Origin: Schizochytrium sp. CCTCC M209059
Taxonomy: Eukaryota > Sar > Bigyra > Thraustochytrida > Thraustochytriidae
NCBI GenBank assembly: GCA_000818945.1
Contig: KN805387.1
Location: 59,256-99,495, forward strand
Direction of reading: 5' to 3'
Length of the DNA: 40,240 bases
The translations under genes and the position numbers were made by a program. The notes under the pieces are model-generated. The model did no database searches, was not told the DNA's origin, and saw only the letters and a program-made list of their open reading frames with translations. Positions 10,239 through 17,648 of this stretch are shown here, piece after piece (within the stretch, counting starts at the first letter, position 1; each line of letters starts with the position of its first letter).

Positions 10239-10264
10239 GCGAGCGCGAGCGCGAGCGCGAGCGC
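10205..10264 (-). repeat. Hexanucleotide array in the HAD gene leader
   Basis: Ten tandem hexamers: five GAGCAC followed by five GAGCGC, about 60 bases upstream of the HAD start codon. The switch of variant halfway suggests two separate expansions. It is free of stops on both strands, which creates long spurious frames. Confidence 0.9.
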
Positions 10265-10380
10265 GAGGGGTCCGAGTTCCGGTTCTGCGCACCCGTTGAG
10301 AAAAGGGTGCTGTGATGATGTGATGACCGCCTTCTCGTCGCCGCTCCAGGCCAGGCTCGCTGGCCGGACCTGTGCTCCGC

Positions 10381-10425
10381 GCTCCCGCTCTCCGCGCTCC
10401 CGCTCTCCGCGCTCCCGCTCTCCGC
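10381..10425. repeat. 15-bp tandem repeat, three copies
   Basis: Three perfect copies of GCTCCCGCTCTCCGC, followed by a degenerate part-copy. It lies in the leader or promoter region of the HAD gene. Confidence 0.85.
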
Positions 10426-11275
10426 GCTCCGCTCTGCTCCGCCCTGCTCTCCTCCGCCCTCGCGGCTCCGCCCGATCGCGAAGCGCTTCTGCGCGCCAAG
10501 ATGCGGCGGAGATGCGGCGCTCGGTCTCTCCCACTGGCAGTCAGCCAGCCAACCCGCGACGCATTCACAGACAGACACAGAGAGAGAGAGAGAGACACCG
10601 GAAAGCCGGCTTCGAGGTTCGTTACCTTTCTCCGCGCTTGCGTACAGTTACTGGCCTTGCTTCGCACTCACCTTGCCTCAGCTACGCTCTTTCCGCGCGG
10701 GTCTCAATCGAGCTAGCGGCACCTGCTCGTGCGACGTTCAGGGCGTGAGGCGTGGCACGAACGCGCCCTGCAACCCGGCGGAGCTCACTTCGTCGCGTCG
10801 CCTCGACTCGCGTTGGCGCGACTCGACCCGGCTCGACTGGGAAGGAGTAATTCTGCGCGGCGAGTGATGACGAGCGAAGGAGGAGGAGGATGGACATCGT
10901 CTTGATCACATACTATGCACCAACGTCCTTGACCGCACGGCCACCTTGCGATGACGGGCGAGGCAACGCGGCGGGCTGCTGCTGCCGGCCGTGCCTTCGT
11001 GGCGCCAGACTGCTCTGCTGAGCGGAGCTGGGCGGAGCGGAGCGCGGGTTGAGGGGAGAGAGCGACAAGATCAGAAAGGTTGCGTTGTGGCCATCAGCAG
11101 TCGGTCGGCCGCGGCGGGAAAGGACGCGCAGAGAGAAAGAAGGCCTGCGCAAGCAAAGGGAAAAATCACTCATAAGAAAATCTAGGCCTCCTGCAGCCGC
11201 CGTGGGCGGTCGCTCGGAAGAGGAAGAGTACCCTTGGTGCCCGGCCATCGATTGACCTTGGCGACGACGACCCGT

Positions 11276-14200
11276 TCAGGCACTCTCGGTCTCAGGCTCG
11301 ATGCGATTCTCCACCTCCTTGGTGACAATCTTGTCGACCTCTTCTGAAGAACCCACGAGGTTCATCGCGGCGCCAGCAGCGCCAAAAGAGCTCGTGGCGC
11401 CCGTCGATAAGACCGAGGCACTCGTGATAAAACCGGATTGAATGAGAGCCGAAAATCCACCAGCAGGATTGAAGGCAGCCATGCTCACGAGAAGGAAAGC
11501 AAAAAGCAAGCACAGAACAAGGCCCAACACAAAAAGGTAGATACCGATCTGAAAGTTGGATAGTCCAAGGCTCTCATTGAGCACATTGTCGGCAATTTCC
11601 TCCACGAGCCAATCCCACGCGTTGAGAAACTCCTCGCGCGAAATCCTCGTGTCCGTCTTGTGCGTGTCGCAGTACGCGAACATCATTCTCCGCTTCGACT
11701 CGAGCACATTGATGCCAAGGGTGTCGAATAGCCTCTGGAAGTCATCCCATGAGAGCGACTCCTCCGCCCCTGTGTCGTTCGTCTCGCTCGCTTGAAGATT
11801 TTCGGTGGATCCGAAAGAGCCCTTCCCCTCGAGAGGGTGTTGCCTCGCTCCGGCATCAGTGCTCGCCTCGGCATTGGTCTTGGCCTCAGCATTCGTGATG
11901 GCCTCCGCACTGAGTTCGACCTCGGCATTGGCTTCGACCTTGGCACGGAAATCAGCGTTGACTTTGGGTTCGCTCGCGACGATGGCGTCAGCCTCACGAC
12001 TAACGTCCAACTCATCATTTGCTTCGCTGGCGTCAGCCTCGGGGCCCTCGTGGACCTCGCCATTTGCTTCGTTGTCCTGCGTACTACCGTTCTCAACCGG
12101 GTCATTTGTCGTCTTGGATCCTTCCTCAGGAGCCCTCGCTTGATCTGCGCTCTGAGAGGCAACGAGCGTAAAGAGATCGTCAGGGTTGAAGACGTAGTCG
12201 GAGTCCGAAATGATGGCCACAAGATTCGTCTTGAGTGGGTTCCGGCTCTTGAGTCGAAGACGGCACGCCTCGACGATGCGCGCGCCTACCTTGGCGTTAA
12301 AAATACCTCGCATTGCCTTTTGCGCGCGGTGTCGCGCTGTAATGATTTGGCCGTACTGGAAGGCCAACACCGCGAAAAAGCAAACGAGTGCTGACCCCAT
12401 GGGAAGGAACTGCTGCGGGCGCAAAAAGGCCGCCAAAATGACCCAGACGCACTGCATACTGAGCATCGTGAGCAGGGCAAAGATCGAGCACCCAAAGACG
12501 AATTTGGACGTCTTGCGCTTGATCTTTCTCCAAAAGCTGACCTTTTTGGAAAGATTGCGCTTGGGCAAAATAAGAACGGCAAAGAGAAGAATGTAACTCA
12601 CCGCCAAAAAGATAGCCGACAGCCACGCTGCAGCCTCGACAAGCCAGATCACGTCAAGCGAGCGGAGATTTCTCTTGCTCGCCAGGCTTGCCGTGTCTTC
12701 ACTGTGCATTGTTGAGTCTGTTCCGATGGTGGTGGCATGAATTGACTGCGCCGAAAGTGCAAGATACAACGTCAAAATTGGCCCTAGACTGAACAGGCCG
12801 AGCAGCATGCAGATTTCCATACCTTGGACGGCGTGCTTGCTAATTTTCTTAACAAAGGACACGTTGTTGCCGCCCGAGCTCGCGATGGAAAGGGCGCGCA
12901 TGGTCTCCACGCGCACGCTCTTTCGTTTGAGACCAATGCGCTCAAAGGCCGCGTCGTCTGGATTGATCGACTTGGCCTGCTCAGCGTTGCCCAAAATAGA
13001 CCCTGCAAAGCGCTGTAGACCCGTAAGAAAACCGTGACCCATTATATGCCGCTGGCCGTTAGCGCCGGCGTCCCTTCCGACAATGAGATCATCAAAGGAT
13101 ACAAAATCGCGCATATCTCCGGTTACAACACAGTGCTCCTCCACAAAGGCGGAAAGTAGCGCGTCTTCGCCGTTGGGCACGTGTGCAAGACGCGCACGAT
13201 AATCATTCCGAAGACTGTCATTGGATGTCCACGCTGGCATGGTACGGCGAATGGCATCATACGGGTCCCTCCTTTTCCACTGACAACCATGTACGCGCGC
13301 GGCCATGAAGCCGCGCGTGCGCACGCCGTACTCCACGAGAAGACGTTTCTTGATGGTCTCTACATTTGCAACCATATTTATATCCTCTTTGAAGCAGAAT
13401 TCCTCGAACTCTTTCAAGAAGACAGACATGGTCAATGAACTTTCCATGCGCTTGTTTTCTGCAATCATGGGTTTCTCATTTTGCATTGTTTTCTCACATG
13501 GATAGATGGTGGAAGCTTTTTTCAAGGCGCCTGCACTTCGATTTGCCCATGGCATGCAAGCCGTCATTCTGAACCACGTCATGCGGGCGAGGGCTCTGAG
13601 GTGGTTTCCGCTCCAGATGGAGATGTCAACGAGCCTCTCTAATTGCCGGTGCCTTTGCTTTTCTTTGTGGGCACGATTGACCAGCCACTTTTCGTTCAAG
13701 ATGCACTTTCTGTCGACAAATTCTCCGAGCGAGTCGGTGAAATATCGTCGCATGGGGTCTGTGAAAAGAACTTGGCAGAGCTCCACGGGTTGTTCAAGAG
13801 GATCGGGAAAACTCAAGGCCGTCTTTGGCGTTTTTGTTCCGTTTTCGCCATCGCCAGAGCTGCACGGCGTCATGCAATGTTTGGCAGCGGCTTCAATCTC
13901 TCCGTCTCCAGATTTTACCTCCTTGTGGTCATCACCTAGAAGCTTGGTAGTGGTATCGTTTGCTGCGTTTTCTTGCAAGAGCTCTTGATTTTCAATCTTT
14001 TTCAGAGCAATCTTGTGCGCCTGTTTATTGTCAAAGCTCTGCTCGAGAAAATGACGCATAAGGTGATTGAATCGACTAAGAATAGTGGCACTGAGGATGA
14101 TACCGATTGTCACGCTAAAGGTGAGGGCCAGGACGCCACGCGAGTCAGGCGTGTACGAAGTGCCGGCAACGATATCGGTTGCCGGATCCAGCATAAATCG

Positions 14201-15943
14201 CGTGTACGTCGGGCTGTGAAAGGGACTTGCGTCATCGATACTCACAAGGACTCCCCAAAGCGAGGTCCTGAAGCGAGGTCGCAAAATGCGCGAGAGCTCT
14301 TGACCGATAATGTCTCTCGTTGACGTGCTTTGATTACTGAGCTGAAAGGGACGGGATGGTGCGAAATTGACCCGAAAATGCTCGATGACAGGCGCAAGCA
14401 AGCCAAACGAGAGAACCGAGAGAACTGCAGGAGGTACAGAGAGGTAGATTGGCTCGTTTGTGTAGACAAAGCGGAGACTCGAGGCTGTCGCAACGTCCTC
14501 GTTCAAGTAGGGGGACATATCCACATGAAAAACTGCAAATACAACAGAGGGCGTCTCCTTGGTGTCCTCGACGGGTCCGTTCCCGTACGGGTCCCTGATA
14601 GCATCAAAGATTGGCGCTGCGTTCGCTTTGAGCATGCGTAGATACCCGAGATCGATCTGAATGTCTTCGACGTCCGCATCATTGGCAGCTTGTGCTGCAC
14701 TAACAGCATCGTCCATGGCCTGGGAGACAAACGGCGCTGATCCACTTTCATTCCACAATGCGACTTGCACAGCACCTTCATCTGTACTCAAAGTCAAACG
14801 GTCCATATTTATTTCCATGGCGGCGCGAGCCGTGTCATTCGACAGATCAACCATGGTATCGGACGTCAGCCACGTCCGACGCATACAGTAGGGTACAATT
14901 GTGTAGTCAGCTTCATCGCGTATGGTTGTGTACAGGTCGTCGGCCTTGACAAAACTTTCGCCGTATGGAACGAAGACAGGCGTGGTGGAGTAGGCACAGC
15001 CGTCGTAGACGGGGCAGCTGGAGCCACAGCACTTGCGAATTTTCTCGAGGCCAGCCGTGAATTCACTCGCCGTGATTTTCCCATTCTTGTCGCCGTCATA
15101 CGTGTCAAGAACTCTCTGAAGGTACCTTCCCGCGGTGCAGTCTACGATGACGTCCTCAATGGGGCGGTGAAAGACTCTGGTCGCAGACATGGCAACGCTT
15201 GTGTCATTGTACGTAGCTGCACGGTAGTCGACCTTGACAAGATCTGGTGCGGGCCCGGCGAGACTTTGATTGGTGTTATAAATAACGCGAATGTTACCTT
15301 GCGAGGCGGTGAAAATGCCCGTGGCAATGCGGGAGTCGACAACGCGAATCGGCGCGGCGCCATTGATGACTTTTGCTTTAACTTTGATTGCGGTATTGAC
15401 GATTTCGATGCGGAGCTTGGTACCTTTGACGGTGAGCTGGTCCAGTGACACGCCGTTACCCAGGTGAAGCGTGCCGTACTCTGCGTTTTTGCCTTTGACC
15501 TGGTCGATCTTGAGATTGAGAGTATTATTCTGTGGAATATAGACGTCAACGCGACATGTTGGCGAGCAGTGGCGCGACTGAAAGGCGAGGCAATCGTTCT
15601 CGCCTTCGGTAGAAAGGTACTCGAGCCATCCCGTGTTGAGGTTGCGAACAATATTCATGGAAGTCGCGGCAAGTTCACGTTGGACTCGTACGCTACCAAG
15701 GTTTTGACTCGTGTCTTGATCGTATTGGCAAACCGTTTGGCCAAACTCACCGACGCCGCTCTCGGGGCATGGCTTGGCAAAGACGCTGCAGCCGGCGATT
15801 GTGACGCTGAGCGCTGTTCGTGGATCAAAGGAGTATGAGACTGCAAGAAAGGCTAGCTTTGCATACGCCCAGACTGCCAAATATACCGTAAAAGGCGCTG
15901 CCACGAGCAACACAACAGTTCCTGCTTGACTGCACCTCCCCAT
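11276..15943 (-). CDS. Large EF-hand multi-pass membrane protein, function unknown
   Basis: A 1555-residue single-exon protein I cannot assign to a named family. It starts with a membrane segment (about residues 8-36). A long probably luminal or extracellular region follows: a Cys-containing part, a beta-strand-rich adhesin-like stretch (GTLHLGNGVSLDQLTVKG, about 155-260) and a canonical EF-hand (DTYDGDKNGKITASEF, about 279-294) followed by Cys pairs. Membrane segments follow near 495-518 and 600-620. A long polar region rich in basic residues spans about 620-1035. Four more hydrophobic segments lie at about 1038-1065, 1096-1126, 1146-1172 and 1181-1201. Then comes an acidic Ala/Glu/Asn repeat-like linker (about 1265-1390), a weaker EF-hand (DTHKTDTRISREEF, about 1423) and a final membrane segment near 1464-1490. 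Two EF-hands suggest calcium control. The EF-hands and membrane segments are clear by eye; transport or channel activity is a guess. Confidence 0.8.
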   Translation of the reverse strand: MGRCSQAGTVVLLVAAPFTVYLAVWAYAKLAFLAVSYSFDPRTALSVTIAGCSVFAKPCPESGVGEFGQTVCQYDQDTSQNLGSVRVQRELAATSMNIVRNLNTGWLEYLSTEGENDCLAFQSRHCSPTCRVDVYIPQNNTLNLKIDQVKGKNAEYGTLHLGNGVSLDQLTVKGTKLRIEIVNTAIKVKAKVINGAAPIRVVDSRIATGIFTASQGNIRVIYNTNQSLAGPAPDLVKVDYRAATYNDTSVAMSATRVFHRPIEDVIVDCTAGRYLQRVLDTYDGDKNGKITASEFTAGLEKIRKCCGSSCPVYDGCAYSTTPVFVPYGESFVKADDLYTTIRDEADYTIVPYCMRRTWLTSDTMVDLSNDTARAAMEINMDRLTLSTDEGAVQVALWNESGSAPFVSQAMDDAVSAAQAANDADVEDIQIDLGYLRMLKANAAPIFDAIRDPYGNGPVEDTKETPSVVFAVFHVDMSPYLNEDVATASSLRFVYTNEPIYLSVPPAVLSVLSFGLLAPVIEHFRVNFAPSRPFQLSNQSTSTRDIIGQELSRILRPRFRTSLWGVLVSIDDASPFHSPTYTRFMLDPATDIVAGTSYTPDSRGVLALTFSVTIGIILSATILSRFNHLMRHFLEQSFDNKQAHKIALKKIENQELLQENAANDTTTKLLGDDHKEVKSGDGEIEAAAKHCMTPCSSGDGENGTKTPKTALSFPDPLEQPVELCQVLFTDPMRRYFTDSLGEFVDRKCILNEKWLVNRAHKEKQRHRQLERLVDISIWSGNHLRALARMTWFRMTACMPWANRSAGALKKASTIYPCEKTMQNEKPMIAENKRMESSLTMSVFLKEFEEFCFKEDINMVANVETIKKRLLVEYGVRTRGFMAARVHGCQWKRRDPYDAIRRTMPAWTSNDSLRNDYRARLAHVPNGEDALLSAFVEEHCVVTGDMRDFVSFDDLIVGRDAGANGQRHIMGHGFLTGLQRFAGSILGNAEQAKSINPDDAAFERIGLKRKSVRVETMRALSIASSGGNNVSFVKKISKHAVQGMEICMLLGLFSLGPILTLYLALSAQSIHATTIGTDSTMHSEDTASLASKRNLRSLDVIWLVEAAAWLSAIFLAVSYILLFAVLILPKRNLSKKVSFWRKIKRKTSKFVFGCSIFALLTMLSMQCVWVILAAFLRPQQFLPMGSALVCFFAVLAFQYGQIITARHRAQKAMRGIFNAKVGARIVEACRLRLKSRNPLKTNLVAIISDSDYVFNPDDLFTLVASQSADQARAPEEGSKTTNDPVENGSTQDNEANGEVHEGPEADASEANDELDVSREADAIVASEPKVNADFRAKVEANAEVELSAEAITNAEAKTNAEASTDAGARQHPLEGKGSFGSTENLQASETNDTGAEESLSWDDFQRLFDTLGINVLESKRRMMFAYCDTHKTDTRISREEFLNAWDWLVEEIADNVLNESLGLSNFQIGIYLFVLGLVLCLLFAFLLVSMAAFNPAGGFSALIQSGFITSASVLSTGATSSFGAAGAAMNLVGSSEEVDKIVTKEVENRIEPETESA

Positions 15944-16673
15944 CCTGCTGATAACTCGACTCGAAAGGCTCGGCAGCCCGCGTCTGCCTACAGCGGTCTA
16001 GCCCACGACGCCGCTGGCGTCCGCCGCGCGCAGGCGGAATCGTGCCTGCCAGAGGTTTGGGGCTTCTGTGCCGTTAAGAAATTTGATGGTGCCATTTGCT
16101 GTGTGTGCAAAAGAGGGTGGGCCTGTTCCGCATTTACGAATGAATAATGGGTCCAAGACTGACGGCTTCGCGGGCCTTGGTAGGAGAAATAAAACAAGTT
16201 GGCGTAGGTCTCACGACCTGGCTAGCCACGGATCAAGGCCCTGGTCGAGGCCCAAGTCTTTTTTCTCCCTTTCGCCTTTGTCTGTCTTCTTTCACTTTTG
16301 CGACACCGAACTTTAGCTTTTTATAATGTTCATCGCGTGTTCACAGTCATCATACGCCTCCTCCTCCTCCGTGTCATCGTCGTCGTCGTCGTCGTTCTGA
16401 TCTCCGATAATCCGGCAAGGTGGGCCGCAACTTGAACTTGCTCTTGAGTGTAGAATGAGAGCAGAATGAGAGCAGAATAAGAGCATTAAGGGAAGAGACG
16501 AGACAAACAAACGCAAAACTGGGTTAGGCGTGGCTGGGTGCTTGGGCCTCGATAAGGATGCCTCGATCGGGCACGCGCACGGCGAGTGTGTCGCGTACCA
16601 AGCGCGCCCGGCCTGGCTCCCGGACGTCTACGGGCGCGAAGAGGGCCCGAACCAAGAGGAGTGGTAAACCGCC
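15944..16673. other. Divergent intergenic region with a CGT/GTC repeat
   Basis: Spacer between the - strand membrane-protein gene and the + strand gene at 16674, so it should carry both promoters. It contains a short TCG/GTC trinucleotide run near 16376-16396. A 46-codon + strand frame at 16558-16698, Arg/Lys-rich, lies just upstream of the next gene; its phase does not fit splicing to that gene. Confidence 0.35.
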
Positions 16674-16952
16674 ATGCGAGCTAGGCGCCAAATGGTAGGT
16701 CTTGAAGAAGGCGGTGGAGGACAACGACAAAGAAGAAGTCCGCTACTGACGAAGAAAACGCACGTAGCCCGTACAAGCAGGAATTGCAGCATCAGTGGGA
16801 GTTTTCACACGATGAAGAAGCGCCTGAGACTGCGTCTGCGACGAAATCGACAGTTGCTGCCTTTTCGGGCCGAGGCAGACGTCTCGGAGGTGGCGGCGAA
16901 GGCGGCCGCGGCTGCAGGACTAATCGCTCGGCGGCTCCTTCGACCATCACAG

Positions 16953-16995
<43 letters not shown>

Positions 16996-17314
16996 GACGA
17001 TGACAGCAAGAGCTGGAACTGACGCCAAACGACCTGTGTCTGAGCTGCAGCGTCGACGGGACATGGCAGACGCAGCGCTGCGAAGAGCAGCCCAAGCTCG
17101 CACTTCATCGACGTCGACCCAATCTCAACAGGGCACGGCACCAAGGCCTCATTGCAAGGCTCACAGTGACGATTTATTAGCAAGCTTGCAAAGGGAGACG
17201 ACGTGCGGAAAGCAACCACGAAAAGAAGAGGTGGCGCTCGTGGACTTGGTTCAAAGTACGAGTTCAAATGATAGCAAAGCTGCCATCGACCTTGTTGGTG
17301 ATGATGACGACTGA
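16674..17314 (+). CDS. Small poly-Ser protein with SUMO-interaction-like motifs
   Basis: Not recognised as a known family. The model is a 7-codon exon from the ATG at 16674 to 16694, an intron 16695-16780 (donor GTAGGT, a CTGAC branch-like motif near 16746, acceptor CAG), and an exon 16781-17314, giving about 184 residues. A stop at 16766 means the second frame needs splicing or a different start. Exon 2 reads QHQWEFSHDEEAPE, then Gly/Arg-rich sequence, a run of about 14 Ser from a TCA repeat, then a charged helix (SELQRRRDMADAALRRAAQ). Near the C-terminus are two hydrophobic-acidic motifs, VALVDLV and AIDLVGDDDD, that resemble SUMO-interaction motifs. AATAAA signals about 90 bases after the stop support the strand. 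Exon 2 is moderately sure; exon 1 is tentative. Function is unknown, a nuclear role being only suggested by the motifs. Confidence 0.45.
16953..16995 (+). repeat. CAT trinucleotide microsatellite in coding sequence
   Basis: About 14 tandem CAT/TCA units, read as TCA (Ser) in the proposed frame. The other + strand frames would give poly-His or poly-Ile, and the opposite strand gives poly-Met or poly-Asp, so frames here should be trusted only with flanking support. Confidence 0.9.
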
Positions 17315-17648
17315 ATGACGATGATAAAAGGTGAAAATGTTGCGAGATATCGAACGTGTTGTCGTTCAAGCAAGTACGAAGAAACGTAAAGAGCATGTGA
17401 TGAATAATAAAAACAATAAAGAATGAGTTTTGAAGGTCGAGGGCAGCGCCCCTTTCCCTACGTATTTGTTTGTGTGTGCGATAAATTATAGAGTCGAAAG
17501 AGGAGAAGCATCACTCCCTCTCTTAAGAAGGTATTGTGTGACTGTGCGGCTCTGGCATTGTCGAGCGCGCAGGGTTGGTATTTGTGGTCAAAGGCAGCGT
17601 GCCTAGGGGACGCAACTGAGCTGACTCGGCAAAGGTGGGTGTGTTTAC
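17315..17648. other. Convergent intergenic region with + strand polyadenylation signals
   Basis: Spacer between the + strand poly-Ser gene and the - strand CFPxC-domain gene. AATAAA occurs on the + strand at 17406-17411 and 17415-17420, placed for the 16674-17314 gene. I see no canonical signal for the - strand gene here. About 50 open codons on the - strand (roughly 17460-17609) could be an alternative last exon of that gene. Confidence 0.4.
17406..17420 (+). terminator. Candidate polyadenylation signals (two AATAAA)
   Basis: Two AATAAA hexamers a few bases apart, about 90-105 bases after the stop of the poly-Ser protein. They support a + strand transcript ending here. Confidence 0.45.

Larger units (their letters stand above)
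10146..11275. other. Spacer upstream of the HAD gene and downstream of the membrane-protein gene
   Basis: About 1.1 kb, GC-rich near the HAD start and more mixed beyond 10870. It holds the HAD promoter and leader with two simple arrays, then the 3' flank of the EF-hand membrane protein. No convincing reading frame and no canonical - strand polyadenylation signal were found. Confidence 0.4.

Noticed and set aside
9339..10748. + strand frame of 469 codons over the HAD gene
   Set aside because: Antisense shadow of the HAD gene continuing through stop-free hexamer repeats.
16558..16698. 46-codon Arg/Lys-rich + strand frame (MPRSGTRTASVSRTKRARPG)
   Set aside because: Considered as a nuclear-localisation exon of the poly-Ser protein, but its phase at the GTAGGT donor does not fit any acceptor before that exon.
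16524..16730. - strand frame of about 65 codons after a polypyrimidine tract, coding-like codon use
   Set aside because: Looks like a last exon, but no matching upstream exon is visible on the - strand and the + strand model has polyadenylation support.
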